From Nitrospirae bacterium CG2_30_53_67 (GTDB taxonomy: Bacteria; CG2-30-53-67), in assembly GCA_001873285.1 (NCBI GenBank), contig MNYV01000012.1, positions 1 through 14,758 on the forward strand: DNA of 14,758 nt, written 5' to 3'. Below the pieces are notes generated by a model that ran no database searches, was not told where the DNA came from, and was given only the letters and a program-made list of their open reading frames with translations. Numbering within the stretch: the stretch's first letter is position 1; every line of letters begins with the position of its first letter. The position numbers and the translations under genes were made by a program. This document shows, piece after piece, positions 7,485 through 14,758 of this stretch.

Positions 7485-7559
7485 GGGCGATTAACTCAGC
7501 GGTAGAGTGCCATCTTCACACGGTGGAAGTCGCCGGTTCGAACCCGGCATCGCCCACCA
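7485..7559 (+). tRNA. tRNA-Val (anticodon CAC)
   Basis: A complete cloverleaf is readable. The acceptor stem GGGCGAT pairs with ATCGCCC, and the D-arm is ACTC/GAGT. The anticodon stem CCATC/GGTGG (one T-G pair) holds the loop TTCACAC, with anticodon CAC at 7517-7519, reading valine codon GUG. The T-arm GCCGG/CCGGC carries the loop TTCGAAC. The discriminator is A, and CCA is encoded at 7557-7559. The variable loop is short, as for class I tRNAs. It lies alone on the plus strand between two minus-strand genes, with no tRNA neighbour and no integrase in view. Confidence 0.96.
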
Positions 7560-7608
7560 TTTTTATTACTTCCTGAGATGTGATGGTTCTTCATTCCTGA
7601 ATGCACTT

Positions 7609-9660
7609 TCATCCCCGGCCGGACTTCATGGACGAGATCTTCTTGAGCCACGAGACCACGCCGGGGGTTGCGAGCCAGACTTCGCGCATCTGCTCACGGT
7701 AGAACCAGGCCTCATCGTCTCCACCCAAGGTTACCCAACTCGGATGCATTTCGGGCTTGCGTACACGTTTTGCGATCAGATAATGAAGGACTTTGGGGCG
7801 TGATTTTACAGCCCGTCGTGCTGCCTCCCCGGCCTCCACGAGACGGTCCATCCGGTAGAGGGCCAGGACGCGGCCATAAAGCAGTTCCGGACTTCCGTCA
7901 TCGGGATACCGGTCGGCAAGTTGCAAAGCCTTCTGTTCCTCCCCTGATCGAAGACAATGATCCATGACCAGGCAGCGGAAACCGTGATTGTCATTCGGAT
8001 TCAAGGCGAGCATCTGCTCAGCGAGTTTCATCGCCTCCCGGTCATCACCGCGCTGCACGCAGAGCGACGTCAGCCGCGCAAGAAGTCGAAGAGGAGGCCG
8101 GTTTTCCACAAAGCCCCAGTTGAGACGCAGGCCGGGATGTTTACGCAAAACGGCATCTATGATCGCATGCGCACGGCGGAGCAAAGGTTCCAAAAGCACA
8201 TTTTCCAGAAATGGGAGGTCGGATTCGGGATGCATATAAACCGCAGTGGCCAGATCGTCTATGATCTCCAGGCTGTCAAAGGCCTGCGGATGATCTTCAA
8301 GGAATTCCATCCAGTCATCCTCCTCGCCGGGGTCCCAGATATCTTGGTTTTCAAAGGGATAAGGGTTGACGGAAAAGGGCTTGCCCAAGGGGACAACCTC
8401 TTGCCATCCCTCTTCAAGTTCCTCGATCTCCTCGGAAGGCATAAGAAGCATTTCGGGATCCCGGCTCCGGGATTCCTCATCGCCGGTTTCATCTTCCAGC
8501 GCTTTAAACTGTCTTTGCCATGCCGCCTCCAGTTTTGGAATCTGGCCCAAAGGGATTCCCAATTTTTTCATTCGATCCGCTGTGCCGGACAAGGAATCTC
8601 CCATTAGATCGGATCCAGGCGTATCCGTCACCACAAAATAGAGCGGCACAGGGCGGTCAGCCGCTTTCCGGATCCACTGTTTGAGCCTTTCCACGGCGCT
8701 CCCTGTGGTCTCAGAACCCACGTTAGATAGAGCCGCCACAGGGTCTTGACTCGCTTCTATCAGGAAATTGAGAGGAGTTTCATCCTCTTTGTAGCCAAGC
8801 CTTTGCAGGCGTTTGGCCGGAAACCGAGACCGCTCTCGAGCCTCATCCGTTCTTTTCTCCGCGACCAATAAATGGACCTCGAGAACGCCGATCATGGGAT
8901 TGTCAGGGTCATCACTTCGGGCTTTTTGAAAAGCGTCCCATGCCCCCTGATGATCCCCCTGATCCATGCGAATGGCGGCCAGGCGCTGGTAAGCCCCGGC
9001 GCGAAGGGGGGAAGCAGGCGCAGTGCCGATGACTTGTTGAATGAGCTTTTGCTTTTTCGCGTAGGAGCCAAGCTCATCATAAAGATTGAAGACCATCTCC
9101 AAAGCGAATTCATGCAGACTGTCCGTGCCGGCCATTTCACCGTGAAATAGCGGCAGAAGGAGCGACAAGGCCTTTTTGGGCTGTCCGTGATCCCGGAGGT
9201 CTTCCGCCTTATCCACAAGAGATTCAATGGGGATCTTCCGCGCTGCCAAAAGCTGCTGCACCGTATCCCGGGGCAGCTTCTCCAGCACCAGGGGCCACAG
9301 GGTCTGCACATGAAGCGGCGGCAGCGCAGGAAGCGACGCGCAGCACTTCTTGTATTTTGCTCCGGACCCACAGGGGCAGGGGTCGTTCCTGCCCGGAGTG
9401 GGAAGTGGGGAAGGCCGGAAACCGTTTCCGGGGAGCGGGACGGCGTTCCAGACCGCACGGGATAGAATTGTCGCCAGGGCGTGAAGAGCTTGCGGCGCCT
9501 CTAAGGGGAACATCCCCTCCCCCATGTAGTCAGGCAGCTTCACCTGAAGCCATTGCCTGTATCGTTCATAGTCCTCGTGTTTTAAAATCTCCGAAACGGA
9601 ATTACTCAGCAGCTTTTCAGATTTGATCTCTTTGAAGTTATCCATACCCGTATTCATCAT
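7609..9660 (-). CDS. SEC-C motif protein with TPR-like repeats and an ST7-like C-terminal region
   Basis: A 683-residue soluble protein without signal peptide. A helical N-terminus (1-80) leads to the SEC-C motif GRNDPCPCGSGAKYKKCC (90-107), whose Cys95, Cys97, Cys106 and Cys107 should bind zinc; in SecA this motif contacts SecB and ribosomes. A helical region with at least one TPR-like repeat (about 223-252, with GDHQGAWDAFQKA) follows, then a strongly acidic stretch (about 388-470). The C-terminal part (about 515-672), with ALNPNDNHG, RYPDDGSPELLYGRVLALYR, VLHYLIAKR and WLATPGVVSWL, resembles the ST7/TPR family as I recall it. GAGGAG lies 5 bases before the ATG at 9660. It is separated from ald by about 200 bases. 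Cellular role unknown; a scaffold or protein-quality role is only a guess. Confidence 0.85.
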   Translation of the reverse strand: MMNTGMDNFKEIKSEKLLSNSVSEILKHEDYERYRQWLQVKLPDYMGEGMFPLEAPQALHALATILSRAVWNAVPLPGNGFRPSPLPTPGRNDPCPCGSGAKYKKCCASLPALPPLHVQTLWPLVLEKLPRDTVQQLLAARKIPIESLVDKAEDLRDHGQPKKALSLLLPLFHGEMAGTDSLHEFALEMVFNLYDELGSYAKKQKLIQQVIGTAPASPLRAGAYQRLAAIRMDQGDHQGAWDAFQKARSDDPDNPMIGVLEVHLLVAEKRTDEARERSRFPAKRLQRLGYKEDETPLNFLIEASQDPVAALSNVGSETTGSAVERLKQWIRKAADRPVPLYFVVTDTPGSDLMGDSLSGTADRMKKLGIPLGQIPKLEAAWQRQFKALEDETGDEESRSRDPEMLLMPSEEIEELEEGWQEVVPLGKPFSVNPYPFENQDIWDPGEEDDWMEFLEDHPQAFDSLEIIDDLATAVYMHPESDLPFLENVLLEPLLRRAHAIIDAVLRKHPGLRLNWGFVENRPPLRLLARLTSLCVQRGDDREAMKLAEQMLALNPNDNHGFRCLVMDHCLRSGEEQKALQLADRYPDDGSPELLYGRVLALYRMDRLVEAGEAARRAVKSRPKVLHYLIAKRVRKPEMHPSWVTLGGDDEAWFYREQMREVWLATPGVVSWLKKISSMKSGRG

Positions 9661-9676
9661 TCACGCTCCTCTTTAT

Positions 9677-9702
9677 GACCGGGAGGCTAACCCGTCTTTT
9701 TT
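9677..9702 (+). terminator. Terminator-like hairpin with T6, plus strand
   Basis: GAC(C)GGG (9677-9683, one bulged C) pairs with CCCGTC (9691-9696), directly followed by six T residues. It has the form of a weak intrinsic terminator reading on the plus strand, yet no plus-strand gene ends here. It could stop antisense transcription into this gap. The stem is short, so chance is possible. Confidence 0.3.
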
Positions 9703-9744
9703 CCCCTTGATCCCCTCATGCAGTCTGGCCGACTTGCCCTCCTT

Positions 9745-9762
9745 GTCCCGATCTATCGGGAC
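9745..9762. repeat. Perfect inverted repeat GTCCCGAT/ATCGGGAC
   Basis: An 8-bp perfect inverted repeat with a 2-base centre (9745-9762) lies in the 199-base gap between ald and the SEC-C protein gene. GTTTTA follows on the plus strand, too short for a convincing terminator. It resembles the short dispersed palindromes elsewhere in this window. I see no gene in the gap. Confidence 0.5.
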
Positions 9763-9859
9763 GTTTTACCGGGGAATGTTTTTTAAAAAGATCCTCTAAC
9801 CGTAAAATACCCTATCATAAAAAAGCCGTACATTAAAGATGAATTTGCCTTTTGCAGAC

Positions 9860-10677
9860 TCAGAAGGTCAGATTCTCAAGCGGGGTATACGGGAGGCCCA
9901 GGGATTTGGAGACCAGGGGATGGGTCAGATGCCCTTTGTGTGTGTTAACCCCCTTATACAATGCCTTTGACTTTTTCAGGGCCTTGGCGAGGCCGGCATC
10001 AGCGATCTCCGAAAGGTAGGGGAGGGTCACATTGGTCAGGGCGAATGTGGAGGTCTTGGCTACGGCGCTGGGGATATTGGTGACGGCGTAGTGGATGACA
10101 TTGTCCACTTCATAGACCGGGTCGGAGTGCGTGGTGGGCCGGGTGGTCTCGATGCAGCCCCCCTGGTCCACGGCCACATCCACCACCACGGAGCCCCCTT
10201 CCATGGAGCGGATCATCTCTCTCGTCACCACCTTGGGCGCTCTCGCGCCGGCGATGAGCACGGCGCCGATCAGGAGGTCGGCCCTGGCCACGGCGTTTGA
10301 TATATTTTTCTTGATTGCCGTCAGGGTGGTGATGTTTCCCTGAAAATAATCATCATGAGAAATTCGGTGAGGGAGGGGTTTGCAGCCAGGTGGAGGAAGG
10401 TGAAGAGGGTCTGTCCTTCCCTGAAGAGGTCGTATTCAGCAGGGAGGGGCTCCTTGACCTTGAGGATCAGTTCCGATTCGCTGAACAGGGTGCGAAGGTC
10501 GGTCAGGATCTTCCCCCCGGCCTCTTCAAATTCATGATCCGGGATCCCGCTTCCCACGCCGGCCCCCTCCTGGATCAGGACCTGATGGCCGGATTCGGTA
10601 AGGTCTTCCACCCCCGCGGGTGTAATGGATACGCGGCGCTCGCCGTCCTTGATCTCCCTTGGGACCCCGATGATCAT
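9860..10677 (-). pseudogene. ald: Alanine dehydrogenase, disrupted by internal deletion and frameshift
   Basis: Alanine dehydrogenase oxidises L-alanine to pyruvate and ammonia with NAD. The upstream fragment (10321-10677, 118 codons) starts MIIGVPREIKDGERRVSITP and keeps the substrate residues Arg15, Lys75 and His96 at their known numbers. It then reads out of frame and stops. The downstream fragment is open in another frame from about 10356 to 9860 and holds DLLIGAVLIAGARAPK, the DQGGC motif with the Asp270-equivalent, THSDPVYEV and LPYTPLENL at the C-terminus. By family numbering (about 370 residues), roughly residues 108-206 are missing, including the NAD-binding glycine motif. The join is near 10350-10358 and also shifts frame. 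The start overlaps the amidase stop as ATGA and has AGGAG upstream. An assembly error is the alternative to a true deletion. Confidence 0.88.
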
Positions 10678-11504
10678 CGGATCTCCTGTTCCTCCTTGAG
10701 GACCAGATTCCCATACAGATTCATCCGCCGGTCCTTAAAGAAGCCGCTCTGCGTCCTGGCCTCGGCGATTATGGAGAGGTCAATATCAACCAGCGAGATG
10801 CCTTCCTGAATGCCGATGGGATCGGCGAGCAGTTCGCCGTAGGGATTTACACAAAAACTCCCGCCGTAGAAATCAAGGCCATGGTCGTGTCCTGCCCGGT
10901 TGACCCGAAAAACAAAAAGGTTGTTGACGAAGGCGTTGGCGGAGATGACGTGGAGCCATCTCTCCTGCGAGGCATAGGCCGCCGCGGTCGGAGCGAAGAT
11001 GATTTCGGCCCCGCCGAGGGCCAGGGCCCTCGATCCTTCGGGGAAGAAATTATCCCAGCAGAGCTGAATGCCGATCTTCCCGCAGGCTGTGTCCATCACA
11101 AGGAACCCGGACTCGCCGGGTTGAAAATAATATTTTTCATTCCAGCCGGGGATAGAGGGGATATGGGCTTTTTGATAAACCCCGATGGCCGTCCCGTTCG
11201 CATCAAAGACCGCGGCCGAGCTGAAGGTTTTTTCCCCCTTCCTTTCAAAGAAGGGACAGATCAGCACGACCTTATGGTCACGCGCCGCCTCACGAAACGG
11301 GTTAAGAATTTCGTGATCAAGGGGAATGGCATGATTGAATGCCTCTGGGGTTTCCTCTTTCAGAAACCAGGGGAGGAAGAAGATCTGAGGAAAACAGATG
11401 ATCCTGGCCCCACTCTCGGCGGCATGGCCGATATAACGGACGGCCTTCCGGATGTTTCGATCAATATCATCGGAACAGAAAATCTGTATGCCGGCGATCT
11501 TGAT
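10674..11504 (-). CDS. Nitrilase-superfamily amidase with non-ATG start (possible pseudogene)
   Basis: About 276 residues of a carbon-nitrogen hydrolase, resembling N-carbamoylputrescine amidase-type enzymes. The reading frame begins ATC AAG ATC GCC GGC ATA CAG, where family members usually read M-K-I-A-G-I-Q, with AAGGAG 7 bases before the ATC. No ATG, GTG or TTG occurs in frame between the upstream stop and a GTG at 11267, which would lose the first 79 residues. Counting from ATC, Lys112 (YQKAHIP) and the nucleophile Cys149 (GIQLCWDNFFPEGSR) are present, but the expected catalytic Glu is Gln40 (CFPQIFFLPWF). The end FFKDRRMNLYGNL is family-typical. It overlaps ald by ATGA and is first in that operon. 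Either it uses a rare start, or ATG was lost, or the base is a sequence error. Confidence 0.75.
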   Translation of the reverse strand: MKIAGIQIFCSDDIDRNIRKAVRYIGHAAESGARIICFPQIFFLPWFLKEETPEAFNHAIPLDHEILNPFREAARDHKVVLICPFFERKGEKTFSSAAVFDANGTAIGVYQKAHIPSIPGWNEKYYFQPGESGFLVMDTACGKIGIQLCWDNFFPEGSRALALGGAEIIFAPTAAAYASQERWLHVISANAFVNNLFVFRVNRAGHDHGLDFYGGSFCVNPYGELLADPIGIQEGISLVDIDLSIIAEARTQSGFFKDRRMNLYGNLVLKEEQEIR

Positions 11505-11511
11505 GGCGGCT

Positions 11512-11517
11512 CTCCTT
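11512..11517 (-). promoter_or_regulatory. Shine-Dalgarno AAGGAG before the ATC start of the amidase
   Basis: AAGGAG on the minus strand lies 7 bases from the ATC codon at 11502-11504, which is ideal spacing. It marks 11504 as the ancestral translation start even though the codon is not a standard start. Confidence 0.65.
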
Positions 11518-11578
11518 GTAACAGGTTGACTTATCTTCGCCGCTCTGCACGGAGCGACTGAATTCGTAATTACATGTC

Positions 11579-11735
11579 ATTGTCCGGCTCGACCTGTCTG
11601 CCGTGACATCGGCACAGGCAGGCCGGACAATCCATGGTTCGACAAGCTCACCATGACAATTGTCACCCTGAGCCTGTCGAAGGGTGGATTCCCCGATCAA
11701 GCATGCCCTCCGACTTGATCGGAGGGTCGGGGAAT
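11579..11735. repeat. Cluster of three consecutive hairpins (dispersed palindromic repeat)
   Basis: The 278-base gap between secA and the amidase gene holds three imperfect palindromes in a row. First, ATTGTCCGGC (11579-11588) pairs with GCCGGACAAT (11622-11631). Second, TTCGACA and GCTCA (11638-11650) pair with TGAGC and TGTCGAA (11669-11681) around a GACAATTGTC palindrome. Third, ATTCCCCGA (11688-11696) pairs with TCGGGGAAT (11727-11735), with inner CCCTCCGA/TCGGAGGG. The second matches a TTCGACA...CCTGAGCCTGTCGAA sequence type often seen between genes in bacterial assemblies; the third recalls ATTCCC...GGGAAT repeats of the Neisseria dRS3 kind. They may protect or end the secA transcript. 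No gene is seen in the gap. Confidence 0.75.
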
Positions 11736-11782
11736 GACGTTGTTTGTTGATTCATGGCGCCATGCACAGTTCTGCTTCGGCC

Positions 11783-14407
11783 TCATTTCCCGCAGCATTT
11801 CTTGTATTTTTTCCCGCTCCCGCAGGTGCAGGGTTCGTTTCTGCCGATCTTCTTTCCCTTGACCACGGTCTGTACCTTGGCGGCCCCGCCGCCCTCGCCG
11901 CGGCTGTAATAGACCTCCTGTGAGTGTTTCGGCTTCTCCATCTCTACGGCTTCAGGGCGTTCGATCTTGAGGTGGAAAAGCAGGGTCAGGGCATTTTCAT
12001 TGATCCGGTCCAGGGTCTCCTGGAACATGTTGAACCCTTCTTTCTTGTACTCTAAGAGGGGGTCCCTCTGCCCGTAGCCTCGGAGGCCGATCCCTTCTTT
12101 GAGATGGTCCATGGCCAGAAGGTGGTCCTTCCACTGGGTATCGAGAGATTGGAGCAGGACCATCTGCTCGACCTGACGCATGAAGGACTCCCCGAGCTCA
12201 AGTTCCTTCTGATAATGCGTATTGGCGACATGGGTCTTGAGTTTTTCCGATAGATCTTCAGGCTCCATCCCCTGAATTTCATTTTCGTCAAAGGGGAGCT
12301 GAAGATGAAAGACCCTGTGATAAAAATCCTTCAGCCCGTCAACGTCCCATCGGCGGCCTTTTTTCTTATCTTCCGTGTAGGTCTGAATGGACCTCTGTAA
12401 AACTTCACCAATGGTTTCCTGGATGATATCCTTGACATATTCTCCCTCAATGATCTCTTTACGCAGGGCGTAGATCGACTCCCGCTGCTGGTTCATGACA
12501 TTATCGTATTCCAGGAGCTGCTTTCTGATGTTGAAGTTCTGGGATTCGACCTTCTTCTGGGCATTCTCGATGGCCTTGGTCACCATCCGGTTCTCGATGG
12601 GGACGTCCTCCTCGATGCCGAGACGGTTCATGATGGAGGAAATCCTCTCCGCGCCGAAGATCCGAAGGAGATCGTCTTCCAGGGAAAGGTAGAACCGGGA
12701 AGATCCCGGATCGCCCTGGCGGCCGCATCGGCCTCGGAGCTGGTTGTCGATTCTCCGGCTTTCGTGCCTTTCGGTGCCCAATATATGAAGCCCGCCCTCT
12801 TTGACGACCTTCTCGTGCTCTTCCCGGCACTGGACTCTGAAGTGTTCAAGGAGGGTCTCATATTTTTCGGTTCCCTCCTCGGCGGAGGCTGTGGCCAGGA
12901 ACTCAGGGTTGCCGCCGAGCACAATATCGGTGCCCCGGCCTGCCATATTGGTGGCGATGGTGACCGATCCGAACCGCCCGGCCTGGGCTACGATCTCGGC
13001 TTCTTTTTCGTGATGTTTTGCATTCAGCACATGGTGGGAGATGCTGGACTTTTTAAGGTAGGCGGAGAGCTTTTCGGAATTTTCGATGGAGATGGTGCCG
13101 ACCAGGACCGGCTGTCCGCGCCTCCGGCATTCCTCGATCTCGGTGACAACCGCCTTGAACTTTTCTTTTTCGGTCTTGTAGATCAAATCGTGAAAGTCGT
13201 TCCGGATCATGGGCTGATTGGTCGGGATGACGATGACCTCGAGGTTATAGATCTTTTGAAACTCCTCGGCCTCGGTGTCGGCGGTTCCGGTCATGCCCGC
13301 CAGTTTTTTGTACATCCGGAAATAATTCTGGAAGGTGATGCTGGCCAGGGTCTGGTTCTCCCGTTCGATCTTGACTCCTTCCTTGGCCTCCAGGGCCTGA
13401 TGAAGCCCGTCGCTGTATCTTCTTCCGGGCATGAGGCGCCCGGTGAACTCGTCCACAATGAGCACCTCATTGTCCTTGACCACGTAATCCGTGTCCCGTT
13501 TGAACAGGGTGTGGGCCTTGAGGGCCTGGTTCACATGGTGGACCAGTTCGATGTTGGATGCATCATAGAGGTTCTTCACACCGAGGTAGTTTTCTACCTT
13601 CTCGTTTCCTTCTTCGGTCAGGGCCGCGGTGCGGGCCTTCTCGTCCACGGTGTAGTCCGTGTCTTTTTCCAGCCTGGGGATGATTTTGTCGATCTTGTAG
13701 TACTTGTCCGTGGATTCTTCGGTCGGACCGGAGATAATGAGCGGCGTGCGGGCCTCGTCGATCAGGATGCTGTCCACCTCGTCTACGATCGCGTAGTTGA
13801 AATCACGCTGAACATAATCCTTCAGACGGAACTTCATGTTGTCCCGCAGATAGTCAAACCCGAATTCGTTGTTGGTTCCATAGGTGATGTCCGCATGGTA
13901 AGCGGTTTTTCTCTCTTCGTCCGACAGGCCATGCACAATACAGCCTACGGTCATCCCGAGGAAGGTATAGATCTTTCCCATCCACCGGCTGTCCCTTCCG
14001 GCCAGGTAATCGTTTACCGTGACCACGTGGACACCCTTGCCCTCGAGGGCGTTTAAGTAGACCGGAAGGGTTGCGACCAGGGTCTTTCCTTCCCCGGTCT
14101 TCATCTCGGCAATCCGTCCCTGGTGCAGGACGATCCCGCCGATGAGCTGCACATCGAAATGACGCATGGAGAGGGTCCGGACCGAAGCCTCTCGCACCAC
14201 GGCAAAGGCCTCGCACAGAAGATCGTCTATGGTCTCCCCTTTTTGCAGGCGGTCTTTAAATTCCAGGGTTTTTTTGGCGATCTCCGCATCGGACAAGGCT
14301 TTAATTCCAGGTTCCAGGGCGTTGATCCGGCCCACAAACGGTTTGATCTTCTTCAGCTCCCGTTCGTTCCGGGTGCCCATGATTTTTTTCAGGATATAGG
14401 CGATCAT
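11783..14407 (-). CDS. secA: Preprotein translocase ATPase SecA
   Basis: An intact 874-residue SecA, the motor that pushes unfolded precursor proteins through SecYEG at the inner membrane; E. coli SecA has 901. Seen: the N-terminus [20 protein letters not shown], Walker A MKTGEGKT with Lys108 as in E. coli, [16 protein letters not shown] (175-190), the DEVD Walker B (209-212), [28 protein letters not shown] and [15 protein letters not shown] of the second nucleotide-binding fold. The helical scaffold and wing follow. The C-terminus is the zinc-binding SEC-C motif [18 protein letters not shown] (Cys860, 862, 871, 872), the SecB/lipid contact site. The ribosome site before the ATG at 14407 is weak (GGAAATGATGCA). 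It stands alone, with repeat-rich gaps on both sides. Confidence 0.98.
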   Translation of the reverse strand: MIAYILKKIMGTRNERELKKIKPFVGRINALEPGIKALSDAEIAKKTLEFKDRLQKGETIDDLLCEAFAVVREASVRTLSMRHFDVQLIGGIVLHQGRIAEMKTGEGKTLVATLPVYLNALEGKGVHVVTVNDYLAGRDSRWMGKIYTFLGMTVGCIVHGLSDEERKTAYHADITYGTNNEFGFDYLRDNMKFRLKDYVQRDFNYAIVDEVDSILIDEARTPLIISGPTEESTDKYYKIDKIIPRLEKDTDYTVDEKARTAALTEEGNEKVENYLGVKNLYDASNIELVHHVNQALKAHTLFKRDTDYVVKDNEVLIVDEFTGRLMPGRRYSDGLHQALEAKEGVKIERENQTLASITFQNYFRMYKKLAGMTGTADTEAEEFQKIYNLEVIVIPTNQPMIRNDFHDLIYKTEKEKFKAVVTEIEECRRRGQPVLVGTISIENSEKLSAYLKKSSISHHVLNAKHHEKEAEIVAQAGRFGSVTIATNMAGRGTDIVLGGNPEFLATASAEEGTEKYETLLEHFRVQCREEHEKVVKEGGLHILGTERHESRRIDNQLRGRCGRQGDPGSSRFYLSLEDDLLRIFGAERISSIMNRLGIEEDVPIENRMVTKAIENAQKKVESQNFNIRKQLLEYDNVMNQQRESIYALRKEIIEGEYVKDIIQETIGEVLQRSIQTYTEDKKKGRRWDVDGLKDFYHRVFHLQLPFDENEIQGMEPEDLSEKLKTHVANTHYQKELELGESFMRQVEQMVLLQSLDTQWKDHLLAMDHLKEGIGLRGYGQRDPLLEYKKEGFNMFQETLDRINENALTLLFHLKIERPEAVEMEKPKHSQEVYYSRGEGGGAAKVQTVVKGKKIGRNEPCTCGSGKKYKKCCGK

Positions 14408-14454
14408 TGCATCATTTCCATGTTAGGTTCTTCTCCCATTTGGTGGGTAAAAAA

Positions 14455-14519
14455 GGGTTCGAGGGTTCCAGAACCTATAGAGATCCAGGGTTCAAGGGTT
14501 CCAGGGTTCAAGGATTCAA
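14455..14519 (+). repeat. Octamer array 1 (unit GGGTTCAA/GGGTTCCA)
   Basis: Eight units lie in near-perfect 8-base register: GGGTTCGA, GGGTTCCA, one diverged 9-base unit, GAGATCCA, GGGTTCAA, GGGTTCCA, GGGTTCAA and GGATTCAA. Units differ mainly at positions 7 and 3. The array sits about 50 bases upstream of the secA start. Confidence 0.8.
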
Positions 14520-14568
14520 GTGGTTTTTTTGATTTCTGTTACCCTTCAGTTTTTTCTATGCTTTTCAC

Positions 14569-14656
14569 TTGGACCCTAAGCCCCTTGACCCCTCGGACCC
14601 TTGAGTTTTTAAAAAGCACTTCACTTGACCCCTGGAATCCTTGACCCCTTGACCCC
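14569..14656 (-). repeat. Octamer array 2, inverted relative to array 1 (unit TTGACCCC on plus)
   Basis: Two runs of 8-base units: TTGGACCC, TAAGCCCC, TTGACCCC, TCGGACCC (14569-14600), and TTGACCCC, TGGAATCC, TTGACCCC, TTGACCCC (14625-14656), split by a spacer with TTTTTAAAAA. The complement of the unit is GGGGTCAA, close to array 1, so the two arrays face each other and a transcript could pair across them. The last unit abuts the 29-bp repeat. Confidence 0.8.
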
Positions 14657-14683
14657 TGATGTTTTCACCCACTCTTTTAGAGA
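14655..14683. repeat. 29-bp perfect direct repeat, copy 2 (upstream of secA)
   Basis: This is identical to 4447-4475. Here it adjoins octamer array 2 on one side and an A/T run on the other, about 250 bases upstream of secA. The sequence differs from copy 1 at 14654 and 14684, which fixes the repeat borders. Confidence 0.85.
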
Positions 14684-14758
14684 TGATTCTTTTTTTTAAA
14701 TGGCGGGGTTGGAACCCAAATCCTTACGTCTGATTGGGGACCTGGGACATTTTATTGG

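Larger units (their letters stand above)
14408..14758. other. Gene-free, repeat-rich region upstream of secA
   Basis: This 351-base stretch holds no convincing gene. It contains two arrays of 8-bp units in opposite orientation, a 10-bp TTTTTAAAAA palindrome at 14606-14615, and the second copy of the 29-bp repeat. A minus-strand frame is open from the window edge (14758) to a TAA at 14696-14698 and could be the last 20 codons of an upstream gene, but nothing in it is recognisable. No clear sigma70 promoter for secA can be picked out. Confidence 0.6.

Noticed and set aside
7485-7559. tRNA-Val as an integration (att) site
   Set aside because: No integrase and no repeated 3' end of the tRNA is present in the window.
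11467-11700. Minus-strand 77-codon frame over the hairpin cluster
   Set aside because: It reads through palindromic repeats and into the amidase 5' end in the wrong frame. There is no ribosome site and no protein-like pattern.
12764-14056. Long plus-strand open frame of 430 codons inside secA
   Set aside because: It lies opposite secA, which is clearly coding. The translation has no recognisable domain and reads as the complement of secA codons.
14455-14656. CRISPR array
   Set aside because: The units are 8 bases, contiguous and without unique spacers, so this is a short tandem repeat and not CRISPR.
14696-14730. tRNA 3'-end-like GGGTTCCAACCCCGCCA on the minus strand
   Set aside because: The T-loop lacks the purine at position 57 and no acceptor, D-arm or anticodon stem can be built upstream.
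14660-14734. Plus-strand mini-frame starting in the 29-bp repeat (about 24 codons)
   Set aside because: No ribosome site precedes it, and the same start in the arnT copy ends after 10 codons, so the repeat is unlikely to be coding.

Overview
The window looks like chromosome from a Gram-negative bacterium of moderate G+C (judged by eye, not counted). It carries genes for outer-membrane lipid A decoration, a bactofilin, a SecA with a C-terminal zinc-binding SEC-C motif, and a tRNA with an encoded CCA end. The gene mix and the many short hairpin or octamer repeats between genes would fit a deltaproteobacterial-type or related environmental lineage. That placement is inference. Almost all genes lie on the minus strand.

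Layout. Positions 1-4437 (minus) are an arn-type operon transcribed arnT, arnB, arnC, arnA, with arnA cut by the window edge. Its products make UDP-4-amino-4-deoxy-L-arabinose, load the sugar on undecaprenyl phosphate and transfer it to lipid A. A divergent gene at 4595-5902 (plus) encodes a single-domain GH13 alpha-amylase-family enzyme behind a good sigma70-type promoter. A minus-strand pair follows: a bactofilin (6700-7218) and a small degenerate methyltransferase-fold protein (5982-6605). A plus-strand tRNA-Val(CAC) sits at 7485-7559. A 683-residue minus-strand protein (7609-9660) joins a SEC-C motif, TPR-like repeats and a C-terminal region resembling the ST7 family.

Positions 9860-11504 hold a two-gene minus-strand operon that appears damaged. 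The upstream gene is a nitrilase-superfamily amidase whose start position reads ATC instead of ATG, with an intact Shine-Dalgarno, and whose expected catalytic Glu reads Gln. The downstream gene is alanine dehydrogenase (ald) with about 100 codons missing from its middle plus a frameshift, which removes the NAD-binding core. The two overlap by ATGA. secA (11783-14407) is intact.

The gaps hold notable structure. Three consecutive hairpins lie between secA and the amidase (11579-11735). Two oppositely oriented arrays of 8-bp units lie upstream of secA (14455-14519 and 14569-14656). A perfect 29-bp direct repeat is found just upstream of both arnT (4447-4475) and secA (14655-14683). No clearly new multi-gene system is visible. 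The best leads are the damaged amidase/ald operon, the SEC-C/TPR/ST7-like protein and the repeat architecture.
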